64,000 nucleotides of DNA from Lachnospiraceae bacterium (GCA_910576545.1 CAJTKM010000002.1:186001-250000), one strand, 5' to 3'. Positions 25,807 to 35,279 are shown, counted from the stretch's first letter. Translations and numbers: made by a program. The notes: generated from the letters alone by a model not told the origin.

Positions 25807-26349
25807 TTACTGTATTGCGCTCCCCATGTCATATGCCTTTTTCAGCGCGGGGTGTCCTTCCATTTCTCCTATGCCGGTCACGCCGCCCGCAAATACTGTG
25901 CCCTTCAGCTGAGCCCGTTCATAGCACGCAATCCAGCCTTCCAGCCCCTGTATTGCCCGGCTGTCAGTGCCTTCCTCGTTTTCTGCCGCAGAGGAAAGAA
26001 AATAAACGTCGCGGAATGCATAGTCGGATTCATAGAGGGAATTTGCCCTGTCAATTATGGTTTTCATCTGCCCGCTCATTTCGTAGTAATAAATCGGTGT
26101 TGCCCAAACGATGACTTCCGCGCCTTTCATTTTTTCTGTGATTGCGGGCGCATCGTCCTGTATGACGCATCTCCCTTTTCCCAGACATGCCAGACAGCCC
26201 CGGCAGAAGGAGATCTTTTTTCCCCGAAGGGAAATTTTTTCTACATCATTTCCGGCGGCCTTTGCACCTTCCGCGAATGCGTCCGCCAGTGCTTCGGAGT
26301 TGCTCCGCTCTCTTAAACTTGTGCTGATAACCAAAACTTTTTTTGCCAT
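25807..26349 (-). CDS. NADPH-dependent FMN reductase / flavodoxin-like oxidoreductase
   Basis: Flavodoxin-fold reductase of 180 aa. The FMN-binding loop is VISTSLRERSNSEALADAFA. The SFCRGCLACLGKGRC segment is the Cys-rich stretch typical of the NAD(P)H-dependent oxidoreductase subgroup, and VWATPIYYYEMSGQMKTIID is the second flavin loop. AAAGGAGG precedes the ATG. A promoter with a 19-bp spacer and an internal palindrome lies 50 bp upstream, typical of MerR control, and a MerR gene sits 0.7 kb away. The stop codon coincides with the target triplet of a mobile-element remnant. Confidence 0.92.
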   Translation of the reverse strand: MAKKVLVISTSLRERSNSEALADAFAEGAKAAGNDVEKISLRGKKISFCRGCLACLGKGRCVIQDDAPAITEKMKGAEVIVWATPIYYYEMSGQMKTIIDRANSLYESDYAFRDVYFLSSAAENEEGTDSRAIQGLEGWIACYERAQLKGTVFAGGVTGIGEMEGHPALKKAYDMGSAIQ

Positions 26350-26400
26350 AGTATTGCCTCCTTTATGGATTGACGTTGTTATTTTTCTGTATTATGATGC

Positions 26401-26431
26401 ATTATAATACTTAAACTTAACTTTAGGTCAA
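26401..26431 (-). promoter_or_regulatory. MerR-type promoter/operator of the flavin reductase gene
   Basis: Minus strand TTGACC (26431-26426), 19-bp spacer, TATAAT (26406-26401). The spacer holds the palindrome CCTAAA-GTTAAG-TTTAAG. An over-long 19-bp spacer with a central dyad is the signature of MerR-activated promoters. Confidence 0.8.
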
Positions 26432-26471
26432 GGATAAATTTTCTTTTTTGAAAATATCAGGAGGGGACGGC

Positions 26472-27008
26472 ATGTCGGCAAAGCTGGTGCAAAAACATTA
26501 TGATTTCAACGAAAAAGATATTTCCGAAGGAAAGTACAGCGCGTGGGAGCTGATAGAGCCGTTTTGGTATATGGTCAGCATTTATGACAGCCTTGACGTG
26601 TATCACAGGGAAGCCGAACCGCTTTCCGATGCACAGAGAAAACTGCTGGCTTTATTCTGGTATGATGCGGAGGTCTGCAATGGCGGGCATAGCCAGTTTT
26701 TCTTTAATTCTACGGGGATCGTATGGAAAGACGCAATCGAAGGCATGCGGCTGGTCGGCGCCGTTGAATATGCGGAGAATTTCCAGAAAGCAATTGATGT
26801 GTTTGGCGGGAGTGTGCCGTTTGACCGTAGCGAGCGGATTGCCGCCCTTGAAACATTCAGTGAAGATGAAAATTTCGATGATTTTCATCAGATGGATATG
26901 TTTTATTATGGCGATGCGAATGACATCTGCAAACGCATGGACGATTATGTGAAGCTGCATCCTGCCGAATTTGCAGTAAATGGCGAGTATCCGGCAATGC
27001 AGGTTTGA
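26472..27008 (+). CDS. DUF4375 (DMP19-like) family protein
   Basis: A 178-aa acidic soluble protein. The motif EVCNGGHSQFFFNSTG and the following AVEYAENFQKAIDVFGG are those of the DUF4375/DMP19 family, one member of which is described as a DNA mimic. The ATG at 26472 follows AGGAGGGGACGGC. It is divergent from the flavin reductase and 30 bp upstream of the MerR gene on the same strand, so it may be co-transcribed with it. Its role is unknown. Confidence 0.8.
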   Translation: MSAKLVQKHYDFNEKDISEGKYSAWELIEPFWYMVSIYDSLDVYHREAEPLSDAQRKLLALFWYDAEVCNGGHSQFFFNSTGIVWKDAIEGMRLVGAVEYAENFQKAIDVFGGSVPFDRSERIAALETFSEDENFDDFHQMDMFYYGDANDICKRMDDYVKLHPAEFAVNGEYPAMQV

Positions 27009-27038
27009 GTGAGAATTTCAGCAAAGGAGTATTATGCG

Positions 27039-27464
27039 ATGTATACCATAGGGCAAGTATCGGAACTGTTCCGCCTGCCGGTTTCCACACTGCGTTATTA
27101 CGATAAGGAAGGTCTGTTCCCGGGGCTGGAACGCGTTTCCGGTATCCGGAAATTCAGCGAAAAGGAGCTGGAAACGCTCAGGGTAATAGAGTGCCTGAAA
27201 AAATCAGGGTTGGAAATCAGGGATATCAAGCAGTTTATGGAATGGTGCTCTCAGGGAAAGGAAACATACGCGCAGAGGAGGAGCCTTTTTCTGAAAAGGA
27301 AAGCGGCAGTGGAGCGGGAGATGGAACAGCTTGCAAAAACACTGGATATGCTCTGCTATAAATGCTGGTATTATGAACAGGCGATAAAGGACGGCAGTGA
27401 GGACAGGATTCAGGAAATGCTGCCGGAAGAAATACAGAAGATGTATGACCATGCGCATGAATGA
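27039..27464 (+). CDS. MerR-family transcriptional regulator
   Basis: A 141-aa MerR activator. The N-terminal winged helix is MYTIGQVSELFRLPVSTLRY followed by YDKEGLFPGLERVSGIRKFS, and a dimerisation coiled coil follows at about 80-115. Two Cys residues (LCYKCWYY) lie in the C-terminal part; whether they sense anything is unknown. The ATG at 27039 follows AAAGGAG. It is the likely regulator of the 19-bp-spacer promoter of the nearby flavin reductase, a common pairing in Clostridia (AdhR-like cluster). Confidence 0.9.
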   Translation: MYTIGQVSELFRLPVSTLRYYDKEGLFPGLERVSGIRKFSEKELETLRVIECLKKSGLEIRDIKQFMEWCSQGKETYAQRRSLFLKRKAAVEREMEQLAKTLDMLCYKCWYYEQAIKDGSEDRIQEMLPEEIQKMYDHAHE

Positions 27465-27485
27465 CGCATGCGGTCTTGCCTGAAT

Positions 27486-27525
27486 GGGGAGAGCCTTGAA
27501 AAGGACATAATTTAAGGCTTTCCCC
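27486..27525. terminator. Terminator between merR and the 224-aa gene
   Basis: GGGGAGAGCCTT...AAGGCTTTCCCC, a 12-bp stem with one G-T pair, between convergent genes. The T tract is short. Confidence 0.55.
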
Positions 27526-27551
27526 TGTGAAATTACAAATTCAGCAGTTAT

Positions 27552-28226
27552 TTACATAGAATCTGACAGCTGCATAATATAAAAGCAGTCTGATGCTTCT
27601 GCAAAGTACCAAACGGTGTCATCTCCCCCATGTCTGTTCATACGTACAACGTTGCCGCTTATGGACTGCCGCGAAAGATAATCCAGTATATCCTGAAATT
27701 TAGGGTAATTTATTTCCATTTCTCTGTGATATGCGGGATTTTTTCCTGAAAATTTTTGATACCCCTCCCATGATTGTTTTAGCAGATATGCAATTTCTTC
27801 CAGCCACTGTTCCGGCGTCAGTTCCAAATAACCTTCATTTCCATAATAGTCGCTGATTACAGCAGAAAAATTATTGTTTTTATCCCCAAATTCTGCCAGC
27901 GTACTTCTTTCACCGATCCCCATACGGTTCACAACCATCAAGAGCGTCATGCAGTAAAAATACTTTGTCCGGTTTTCAAGTTCTCCCATAGGAGGGCGAA
28001 AGCTGCAAATATTTATTTCCAGATTCCACCCATGCACGCCATTTATATAGGTTCCATTCTCCCACAGCAGAAACTGCTTTCTCCATGTTTCGCATTTTTC
28101 AAAAAGGCGAAGCCAACGGGCGGTATCGCCGCCACAGTCGGAAAGCTCATCTTTAACCAGGAAATGAAATATTCTTTCTTCTGCGTCATATCCAAATGCT
28201 TGTTCAATAGAATCTTTCAGCAACAT
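27552..28226 (-). CDS. Hypothetical protein (224 aa)
   Basis: A 224-aa soluble protein, rich in aromatic residues and more AT-rich than its neighbours, that I do not recognise. It begins MLLKDSIEQAFGYDAEERIF and ends DTVWYFAEASDCFYIMQLSD. GGGAGG lies about 10 nt before the ATG. There are no signal, membrane or metal motifs. The composition and solitary position would suit an orphan immunity-like protein, but nothing else supports that. Confidence 0.65.
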   Translation of the reverse strand: MLLKDSIEQAFGYDAEERIFHFLVKDELSDCGGDTARWLRLFEKCETWRKQFLLWENGTYINGVHGWNLEINICSFRPPMGELENRTKYFYCMTLLMVVNRMGIGERSTLAEFGDKNNNFSAVISDYYGNEGYLELTPEQWLEEIAYLLKQSWEGYQKFSGKNPAYHREMEINYPKFQDILDYLSRQSISGNVVRMNRHGGDDTVWYFAEASDCFYIMQLSDSM

Positions 28227-28273
28227 TATGTACTGCCTCCCTGTATCTGTTTTTGCTTTTCTGGAACAAAAAA

Positions 28274-28291
28274 GGGGCGGCTATCCGCCCC
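28274..28291 (-). terminator. Terminator after the DUF1846 gene
   Basis: Minus strand GGGGCGG-ATAG-CCGCCCC followed by TTTTTT. Confidence 0.88.
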
Positions 28292-28303
28292 TGCATCTGT
28301 TCA

Positions 28304-29791
28304 TTATTTCCCATGGAACAGCTTCTTTGTCTGATACTGCGGTTCGCAGGTCAGGTTTACGCCCAGTTTCTGGAACACATTTTCATCTACGGAAGAAAGT
28401 ATTACAGTGGAATGCACCTCACAGCATTTCAGCTTTTCCAGCTGCCGCAGGGCAAGGTCAGCCTGTGGGTCTGTCGCGGCGCAGATGCAGAGCGCGATCA
28501 GCACCTCGTCCGTATGCAGGCGGGGATTATGGTTCCCCAGATGCCCCACTTTCAGTTTCTGTATCGGCTCGATAATCGTTGGCGAAATCAGCTTCACGCC
28601 CTTGCCGATGCCTGCCAGCGTTTTCAGCGCGTTCAACAGCATTGCGGAGGACGCGCCCAAAAGCGCGCTCGTTTTTCCCGTTACGATGGTGCCGTCCGGC
28701 AGTTCAATTGCCGCGGCAGGCTCTCCCGTTGCTTCTCCGCGCTCATTTGCGGCCTGCGCTACGGGCCTGTCCGCCGTTCCTGTTCCTGCCTGCTTCATCA
28801 AAAGTTCCAGTTTATATATGACATCGTCCGTCAGGTTGCCTTTGCGCCTGTCGCAGAGCGCCTTGTAATAGCGGCGTACGATTTCCGCCCTTGCCGCGTC
28901 GCACACTGCCTCATCGTCAAAAATGGATTTCCCGACCATATTTACACCCATATCCGTAGGGGATTTGTAGGGCGAACTGCCGTAAATCTGTTCAAACATT
29001 GCGCTCAGCACAGGGAACACCTCCACGTCCCTGTTGTAGTTTACAGTCGTTTCGCCGTAAGCCTCCAAATGAAACGGGTCTATCATGTTTACGTCGTTCA
29101 AATCGGCAGTCGCCGCTTCATACGCCAGATTGACAGGGTGGCGCAGGGGCAGGTTCCAGATGGGGAAGGTTTCAAATTTCGCGTAACCGGCTTTTACGCC
29201 CCGCTTATGCTCATGGTAAAGCTGGGAAAGGCAGGTTGCCATTTTGCCGCTTCCGGGTCCCGGGGCGGTAATGACGACAAGCGAACGCTGTGTTTCGATA
29301 TAATCGTTTTTGCCATAGCCTTCGTCGCTGACAATCAGGGGGATATTTCCGGGGTAGCCCTCAATCGGGTAATGCTTATAGACCTTTATGCCAAGCGTTT
29401 CCAGCTTCTTTTCATAGACGATCGCGCTCTGCTGTCCGCGGAACTGCGTCAGCACGACGCTCCCCACATACAGCCCGTAGCCGCGGAATGCGTCAATCAG
29501 CCGCAGTACGTCCATGTCGTAAGTGATGCCCAAATCGCCGCGCACTTTATTTTTCTCAATATCCCCTGCATTGATGACAATGACGATTTCCGCGTCCTCC
29601 TTCAGCTGCTTGAGCATATTGATTTTGCTGTCCGGCTTGTAGCCCGGCAGTACCCTTGCCGCGTGGTAATCGTCGAACAGCTTGCCGCCGAATTCCAGAT
29701 ATAGCTTTCCGCCAAACTGTGCAATTCGTTCCTTGATTCTTTCCGACTGCATTACAAGGTATTTTTCGTTGTCAAATCCTAAACGTACCAT
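28304..29791 (-). CDS. DUF1846 family protein
   Basis: A 495-aa soluble protein of DUF1846, a widespread Bacillota family of unknown function. It begins [22 protein letters not shown]-loop-like stretch [20 protein letters not shown] at about 175-195 suggests nucleotide or phosphate binding. Other conserved parts are [20 protein letters not shown] and [26 protein letters not shown] precedes the start, and the gene has its own promoter and terminator. Confidence 0.88.
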   Translation of the reverse strand: MVRLGFDNEKYLVMQSERIKERIAQFGGKLYLEFGGKLFDDYHAARVLPGYKPDSKINMLKQLKEDAEIVIVINAGDIEKNKVRGDLGITYDMDVLRLIDAFRGYGLYVGSVVLTQFRGQQSAIVYEKKLETLGIKVYKHYPIEGYPGNIPLIVSDEGYGKNDYIETQRSLVVITAPGPGSGKMATCLSQLYHEHKRGVKAGYAKFETFPIWNLPLRHPVNLAYEAATADLNDVNMIDPFHLEAYGETTVNYNRDVEVFPVLSAMFEQIYGSSPYKSPTDMGVNMVGKSIFDDEAVCDAARAEIVRRYYKALCDRRKGNLTDDVIYKLELLMKQAGTGTADRPVAQAANERGEATGEPAAAIELPDGTIVTGKTSALLGASSAMLLNALKTLAGIGKGVKLISPTIIEPIQKLKVGHLGNHNPRLHTDEVLIALCICAATDPQADLALRQLEKLKCCEVHSTVILSSVDENVFQKLGVNLTCEPQYQTKKLFHGK

Positions 29792-29895
29792 AAGCTAACC
29801 TCTCCCCGAATCCATTCCTTCCGTGTGACTGCCTGTTTTATGATTCCGCTTTTTCCGGCAGGGTGATTCCTCCGGAAATGCGCATTACAGGATTT

Positions 29896-29924
29896 ATTAT
29901 ACTATGCTTTGTCTTTATTTACAA
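29896..29924 (-). promoter_or_regulatory. Promoter of the DUF1846 gene
   Basis: Minus strand TTGTAA, 17-bp spacer, TATAAT. Confidence 0.75.
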
Positions 29925-29943
29925 ACAAAAAAAAGTCTGTTAA

Positions 29944-30003
29944 GTAAAAACTCCGAAAACCCGCGTTTTGCAGGTCTTCGGAGGGAGGGCGCAGCCCTGG
30001 ATC
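29944..30003. repeat. Partial modular palindromic repeat, copy 6
   Basis: CTCCGAA-AACCCGCGTTTTGCAGG-TCTTCGGAG and GGGAGGGCGCAGCCCT, reduced versions of the GTTTTGC and GGGC...GCCC modules, directly after the gltX stop. Confidence 0.55.
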
Positions 30004-30009
30004 CATATT

Positions 30010-31464
30010 TCAGCCTTTCAGCATTGCGATACCCTTCTGCATGCGCCGCAGTGTTTCTTCTTTGCCCAGAATATCTGCAAGCTCGATTGCGCCGCCAGGG
30101 GAAGTCGGTTCGCCGGAGAGCGCGGTGCGTACGGGCCACAGCAGCTGGCCGTTTTTGATTTCCATTTTTCCGGCTAATGCAATCAGCGCATCGTGTATCG
30201 CCGTTTCGTTCCAGTCTGCCAGCCCTTCCAGTACGGGGACAGCCGCCTCCAGCGATGCCAGCGCGATTTCATCGTTTGTTTTCATTTTCTTATGTGTATA
30301 TAATTCTGTGCCGTATTCCGGCAGTTCTTTGAAGAAGCCGACCATTGCGGGAATGTCGTTCCATGTTTCCAGCCGCTTCTGCAAAAGCGCGGCAATCTTG
30401 CGCAGGTCAACATCTGTACCTTCCAGAGCGGCCGCAAGCTTCGGTTCTGCAAGCGTGAAGAATTTTTCAAAATCCATGGCTTTCATATATTCGCCGTTCA
30501 TCCACGTCAGTTTTTTGATATCAAAAATGGACGGGGATTTGCTCAGTCCGGCTATATCGAATGTTTCTTCCAGCTCTTTCAGGGAGAAAATTTCTGTATT
30601 GTCCGCAGGGCTCCACCCCAGCAGGGCGATATAGTTTACAATGGCTTCCACAAGATAGCCTTCGTTTACCAAATCTTCAAAGGACTTGTCCCCATGACGC
30701 TTGGAGAGCTTGTGATGCGCGTCCCGCATAACTGCCGGAAGATGCACATAAACAGGAGCCTCCCAGCCAAATGCCTGATAAAGCAGGTTGTATTTCGGCG
30801 TGGAAGAAAGGTATTCGCTGCCGCGCACAACGTGGGTAATGTTCATCAGATGGTCGTCCACAACGTTTGCGAAATTATATGTCGGGAAACCGTCCGCTTT
30901 CATTAAGATCTGGTCGTCCAGTTCGGCGTTTTCTACGGTAATGTCCCCGTAAACAACGTCATGGAATGCCGTTGTGCCGCTGTCAGGCATTTTCTGGCGG
31001 ATTACGAAAGGCTCGCCCGCGTCCAGCTTTGCCTGCACCTCTTCCGCTGAAAGCCCAAGACAATGCCTGTCATATTTTGCGAAAGCTGCACCCTCGGCGT
31101 TGCTTTCCTTCAGGCTTTCCAGCCGTTCCTTTGTGCAGAAACAGTAGTAGGCTTCGCCTTTTTCTACCAGTTGTTTTGCGTAATCCATATACATGCCCAT
31201 GCGTTCGCTCTGGACATACGGGCCGTATTCCCCGCCAATATCGGGGCCTTCGTCATGCTTCAGGCCTGTCATTTCCAGTGTTTTATAAATCACGTCCGTT
31301 GCGCCTTCCACAAGCCGCCCCTGGTCGGTGTCCTCAATACGCAGTATGAATTTTCCGCCCTGTGATTTTGCGATAAGGTATTCATACAGCGCCGTCCGCA
31401 GGTTGCCGATGTGCATATAGCCCGTTGGGCTGGGCGCAAATCTCGTTCTGATACATCTGTCCAT
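30010..31464 (-). CDS. gltX: Glutamyl-tRNA synthetase
   Basis: Class I aminoacyl-tRNA synthetase charging tRNA-Glu; cytosolic, 484 aa, full length. The HIGH-type motif is in [20 protein letters not shown] (HIGN at 18-21) and the KMSKS-type motif is KLSKRHG near residue 250. [11 protein letters not shown], from the start of the C-terminal anticodon-binding half, is present. AAAAGGAG precedes the ATG. The Zn-type Cys cluster region includes [10 protein letters not shown]. It stands alone between repeats and a small membrane protein gene. Confidence 0.97.
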   Translation of the reverse strand: MDRCIRTRFAPSPTGYMHIGNLRTALYEYLIAKSQGGKFILRIEDTDQGRLVEGATDVIYKTLEMTGLKHDEGPDIGGEYGPYVQSERMGMYMDYAKQLVEKGEAYYCFCTKERLESLKESNAEGAAFAKYDRHCLGLSAEEVQAKLDAGEPFVIRQKMPDSGTTAFHDVVYGDITVENAELDDQILMKADGFPTYNFANVVDDHLMNITHVVRGSEYLSSTPKYNLLYQAFGWEAPVYVHLPAVMRDAHHKLSKRHGDKSFEDLVNEGYLVEAIVNYIALLGWSPADNTEIFSLKELEETFDIAGLSKSPSIFDIKKLTWMNGEYMKAMDFEKFFTLAEPKLAAALEGTDVDLRKIAALLQKRLETWNDIPAMVGFFKELPEYGTELYTHKKMKTNDEIALASLEAAVPVLEGLADWNETAIHDALIALAGKMEIKNGQLLWPVRTALSGEPTSPGGAIELADILGKEETLRRMQKGIAMLKG

Positions 31465-31555
31465 AGTCGTTCTCCTTTTCCGGTTTCCATGTTGGTTTTC
31501 TCATACCATCTTAAACGCAAACGCCCGCTGTGTAAAGAAAAATTTGCATTGCCGC

Positions 31556-32128
31556 TCAGCGTTCCGCCGTTTCAAAAATATATTTCTCAGGGTTTTCAGA
31601 AAGCCGGCCTCCTCGCACAGAGGCGCGGACTTTGCCGCATTCCTCCGGCAGTTCCAGCACGCCCTCCAGCCAGACTCTTTTGAAACTGCCTGAAACCGCA
31701 CAGACCCATATCCGCGCGCCGTTTTCCAGCCCTGCCGCACAGAGCCTTTCGCGGTCTGCCGAAAAAAGCAGGTGTTCCAGCCCTTCCCGTTGTTCCAGTT
31801 TGGCAGGTACGCCGGAGTTGTCGGCTTCCTCGTCTTCTTCTGTTTCGGGCGTTTCCCGCCAGATATTTTCATTTCCGTCATAAGCAATGAGCCATGCCAT
31901 GCCGTCGGCTTTGATGCACCTGTCCAGTTGTTTTCCGGCGATTGTACGCGGGGCGAAACGGAGCAGAAAGCGGTATGCCAGGAAAGCCGCCGCGCCGCAA
32001 AGCAGGAGAGAGCCGCCCAGAACCGATGCGGTTTCCGGTCTGTAAAAACAGAGGGTGGCAAGGCCGATTCCGCCGAAAACCATGCCCAAAGCGGCGGCAA
32101 ATACGCAGAAATTTTTCATCTGCTTCAT
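31556..32128 (-). CDS. Hypothetical membrane protein (190 aa)
   Basis: A 190-aa protein. Two hydrophobic helices at about residues 8-28 and 36-55 are followed by a 130-residue soluble domain with an acidic linker (PETEEDEEADNSG). GGGGGA precedes the ATG. The soluble part ends GGRLSENPEKYIFETAER. No family is recognised. It is divergent from the AI-2E-type permease gene. Confidence 0.65.
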   Translation of the reverse strand: MKQMKNFCVFAAALGMVFGGIGLATLCFYRPETASVLGGSLLLCGAAAFLAYRFLLRFAPRTIAGKQLDRCIKADGMAWLIAYDGNENIWRETPETEEDEEADNSGVPAKLEQREGLEHLLFSADRERLCAAGLENGARIWVCAVSGSFKRVWLEGVLELPEECGKVRASVRGGRLSENPEKYIFETAER

Positions 32129-32163
32129 GATCTATTTTCCCCCAATCTTAAAAAATCCTTTTG

Positions 32164-32192
32164 TTGCGCCCCTTCCGGCTTTATGTTATCAT
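32164..32192 (+). promoter_or_regulatory. Promoter of the AI-2E-type permease gene
   Basis: TTGCGC, 17-bp spacer, TATCAT with TG one base upstream (extended -10). Confidence 0.65.
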
Positions 32193-32246
32193 GTTTGATA
32201 AACCATTTGGCAAAATGATGTTTATGAAAGGAAGGGCTGATGTTTT

Positions 32247-33377
32247 ATGCTCGACAGGGATACAATCCGTAAAATACAAAAGCTTATCGTTTTTACTCTG
32301 CTGATACTTGTGGGGCTGTGGCGGTTCGATGTTGTGGTAGGTGCCGCCCGTTTCATTCTGCACATCCTTTCGCCGTTCCTGCTTGGCGGGGCGATTGCTT
32401 TTATTCTGAATGTTCCCATGTGCCGTATCCAAAAGCGCCTGTTTGGCCGCGCCGCACAGGGCAGTAAGATGGAACGTGCCGCCGCGCCTGTCAGCCTGCT
32501 GGTTACGATTTTGGCTGTAACCGGCATACTGGGGCTGGTGGTCGTGGTTGTCCTGCCGGAGCTGGCAAGTACGGTTGCCGCCCTGAGCCTGAAAATTCCG
32601 GAAATGTTTGAGAGGCTGGAAACGCATTTCACCGAAAACCCGGAAATTTTCCGCTGGTTCGAGGAACTCCAGCTGAACTGGGACGAAATCCTTGCGCAGA
32701 TTGTTGATTTCTTCTATGTCGGCGTAAATACAATGTTTGGTTCTACCATCAGTGCGGCAAAAGGCATTGTCAGTGCGGTTACAACGTTTTTTATCGCCTT
32801 TGTTTTCGCCTGCTATATCCTTCTGCAAAAGGAAACGCTGGGCAGGCAGATGCGCAAGCTGTTTTTTGCCTATCTGAAAAAAGAACGCGCAGAATCTGTC
32901 CTGCGCGTCTGCGGGCTGACTTCCCGTACGTTTGCGAATTTCCTGACGGGGCAGTGCCTGGAGGCTGTGATTCTTGGCGCGATGTTCTTTGTATCCATGA
33001 CGATTCTGCGGTTCCCTTATGCCCTGCTTGTGGGCGTGCTGGTTGCGTTTACCGCTCTGATTCCCATTTTCGGGGCATTCATTGGCTGTGCGGTAGGCGC
33101 GTTCCTGATCCTGACGGTGAATCCGGTACAGGCGGCAGGGTTTATCGCGTTGTTCCTTGTCCTTCAGCAGGTAGAGGGCAACCTCATTTACCCGCATGTT
33201 GTCGGCGGGTCGGTCGGGCTGCCGTCCATATGGGTGCTTGCGGCAGTTTCGCTCGGCGGCAGCCTGATGGGGATTGTGGGCATGCTTGTGTTTATCCCGA
33301 TTGTTTCCGTACTTTACACGCTCCTGCGGGAAAATGTACACGCGCGTTTAGAGGAAAAAGATTTGCATATTGAATAA
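32247..33377 (+). CDS. AI-2E family (YtvI/PerM-like) membrane transporter
   Basis: A 376-aa polytopic membrane protein of the AI-2E transporter family, with about eight helices. The N-terminal pair (LIVFTLLILVGLWRFDVVVG; FLLGGAIAFILNVPM) is followed by an extracellular helical region at about 110-160 and the family motif region GNLIYPHVVGGSVGLPSIWV. Members export varied small molecules or ions; autoinducer export is not a safe inference. The ATG at 32247 follows GGAAGGG. It is followed by a full modular repeat. Confidence 0.9.
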   Translation: MLDRDTIRKIQKLIVFTLLILVGLWRFDVVVGAARFILHILSPFLLGGAIAFILNVPMCRIQKRLFGRAAQGSKMERAAAPVSLLVTILAVTGILGLVVVVVLPELASTVAALSLKIPEMFERLETHFTENPEIFRWFEELQLNWDEILAQIVDFFYVGVNTMFGSTISAAKGIVSAVTTFFIAFVFACYILLQKETLGRQMRKLFFAYLKKERAESVLRVCGLTSRTFANFLTGQCLEAVILGAMFFVSMTILRFPYALLVGVLVAFTALIPIFGAFIGCAVGAFLILTVNPVQAAGFIALFLVLQQVEGNLIYPHVVGGSVGLPSIWVLAAVSLGGSLMGIVGMLVFIPIVSVLYTLLRENVHARLEEKDLHIE

Positions 33378-33383
33378 AGGATT

Positions 33384-33577
33384 TCTTGGACTTTGCCCAA
33401 ACCCACCCGCTTTCTTGAAAGAAAGCGGGGCAAAGAGCTTTATTGCCAGCCGCACATTTGTGCGACTGGAATCTCCGGCAAAAGAAGCCATCCCCCGCAA
33501 AACACAGTTTTGCGGCAAAAGGGTCAAGGGGAAGTGCCCCTTGCAGGGGGCGGGACAGGGTCCCGCGGCCTTAACGG
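33384..33577. repeat. Modular palindromic intergenic repeat, copy 7 (full)
   Basis: In order: GGACTTTGCCCAAACCC, CCGCTTTCTTGAAAGAAAGCGG, CCAGCCGCAC...GTGCGACTGG, CCGCAAAAC...GTTTTGCGG, AAGGGGAAGTGCCCCTT, GCGGGACAGGGTCCCGC. It is placed between two convergent genes and ends 4 nt from the MoxR gene stop. Confidence 0.85.
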
Positions 33578-33580
33578 TTT

Positions 33581-35101
33581 TCAAAACAGCCGCTCTGTCC
33601 TTGCGCGTTCGATGTCCTGTAAAATGCTTTTCTGTTTCTCGTCAAACAGCAGCTCTTCGTTGTAGCGGTAATATTTTTCCGAGCCGTTTTCACTGATGAA
33701 CCGCACGCTGTAATATCCGGCTGTCAGTTCTGTGATGAATATAATCATTTCCTGCCCTGCGCCGAAAGCGTCTTCTAAAAACGCAAACGCATTTTCCAAC
33801 GCCGCTGCCGCGTTTGAAACTATGTTTTCCCTCTGCTCCGCCGCCCTGGCAAATTCCTCTTTGCAGAGTGTAAACGCCGCGTCTGCGGTACGGCATCCCT
33901 CACGTTTTGCCGCCGCAGAATATTCCGCAAGCAGTTCTAATTCACGCAGTTTTGCCCGCTCCTCCGGCTTTTCCAGAAAGCCCGCTTTCCTGTCATGAGT
34001 GAAAGCCGTTTCCCGTTCCTCCAGCAGAGCCGTAAAGGGCTCCTCCCAGCTGTCGCTGTCCGCAAGCCGGCTTTTCAGCGTCAGCAGGGCTTCATGCAGT
34101 CCCGTTACCATCAAATCGCTCTCATGCGCCGCCTGAAATCCTTCGTTCAGCCTGCTCAGCAAAAGCCCCATGACGCTCAGCCGCTCGTCGAACGGCGCGT
34201 CCTGCAATTTTGCGACAGCCTGCTCCGTATGGTTCCCAAGCAGGATTTCGTCCACGCGGTAATCCGTCCGGTATTTGCGGTATAGGTCCAGATAGTTCGC
34301 AAAATCCTTTGCAATTTTTTTATGCTGGACATACTGCGCAATCAGCTGTTCGTCCACAGGCAGCTCCATTTCCTCATACGCCCGCAGTATGGTGGAAAGG
34401 TCCTCCCAGCCGCGCGCGGTCACGAAGCGTTTCCCGTCAACGGTAGTTTCCATGGCGTAAAAATGGTCCTTGCGGATTTCCAGATAGGAGAGTATCGCGC
34501 CATGTATCCCCTGTTTATAGGCGTATTCCTTCCAGACGCCGAAATCCGGTTCCACGTCAATTTTTTTCACACGATCAAGCGTGACGACGTCAAACTCACG
34601 GACGCTTTTGTTATATTCCGGCGGGTTTCCGGCGGCCGCAATGAGCCAGCCCTCCGGCACTTTATGCGCCCCGAAGGTCTTGCACTGCAAAAACTGAAGC
34701 ATTGCAGGCGCAAGCGTTTCGGACGCGCAGTTGATTTCATCGATGAACAAAATCCCTTCTTTCAGACCGGTTTCTTCCATTTTATCATAAACAGAGGCGA
34801 TAATTTCGCTCATGGTGTACTCTGTTACGGCGTATTCCTTCCCGCCGTATTCCTTGTGGCTGATAAACGGCAGGCCGATTGCGCTCTGGCGGGTGTGGTG
34901 CGTGATGCTGTAAGAAACGAGGGCAACGCCGCATTCCCGTGCGACCTGTTCCATAACGGCTGTTTTGCCGATGCCCGGCGCGCCCATCAGCAGTATGGGG
35001 CGCTGGCGCACGATGGGGATGCGGTATGCACCGAATTTATCCTTTGCGAGGTACGAAACAACTGAACGGCTGATTTCTTCCTTTGCTCTCTTAATATCCA
35101 T
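33581..35101 (-). CDS. MoxR-like AAA+ ATPase
   Basis: A 506-aa AAA+ ATPase of the MoxR group, which act as chaperones for VWA-domain partners. Walker A is GAPGIGKTA (about 39-47) and Walker B ILFIDEIN; sensor 1 AAAGNPPEYN, Arg-finger region DRVKKIDVEP. A C-terminal helical extension from about residue 290 runs to EKQKSILQDIERARTERLF. The likely partner is the VWA protein at 37939-39297, here separated by three unrelated genes. Confidence 0.9.
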   Translation of the reverse strand: MDIKRAKEEISRSVVSYLAKDKFGAYRIPIVRQRPILLMGAPGIGKTAVMEQVARECGVALVSYSITHHTRQSAIGLPFISHKEYGGKEYAVTEYTMSEIIASVYDKMEETGLKEGILFIDEINCASETLAPAMLQFLQCKTFGAHKVPEGWLIAAAGNPPEYNKSVREFDVVTLDRVKKIDVEPDFGVWKEYAYKQGIHGAILSYLEIRKDHFYAMETTVDGKRFVTARGWEDLSTILRAYEEMELPVDEQLIAQYVQHKKIAKDFANYLDLYRKYRTDYRVDEILLGNHTEQAVAKLQDAPFDERLSVMGLLLSRLNEGFQAAHESDLMVTGLHEALLTLKSRLADSDSWEEPFTALLEERETAFTHDRKAGFLEKPEERAKLRELELLAEYSAAAKREGCRTADAAFTLCKEEFARAAEQRENIVSNAAAALENAFAFLEDAFGAGQEMIIFITELTAGYYSVRFISENGSEKYYRYNEELLFDEKQKSILQDIERARTERLF

Positions 35102-35130
35102 TCCTGTTCTCCTTAAATGTTTTTAAGTTC

Positions 35131-35232
35131 CCAAAGACCACCTTGGGGACGCTGTCCCCAAACCCCTGCCAACCCTTTGAAAAGGGCTGGAGCCTAAACT
35201 TTACCGCGGAAAACGGCGTTTTCCGAAAAGAA
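35131..35232. repeat. Modular palindromic repeat, copy 8, left part
   Basis: AAAGACC, then TTGGGGACGCTGTCCCCAA, CCCTTTGAAAAGGGC and CGGAAAACGGCGTTTTCCG. It continues the same module order as copy 4, but the rest lies beyond the 161-bp element. Confidence 0.75.
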
Positions 35233-35279
35233 ATTTAAAATAATTGCCTGATTATTTTCAAATTTATCAAAACTACTTA

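Noticed and set aside
28253-29704. 483-codon plus-strand frame opposite the DUF1846 gene
   Set aside because: Shadow frame rich in Cys, His and Phe, with no ribosome site; the minus strand carries a recognised family.
32181-33341. 386-codon minus-strand frame opposite the AI-2E-type permease
   Set aside because: Highly charged antisense shadow of a membrane protein, without a start signal.
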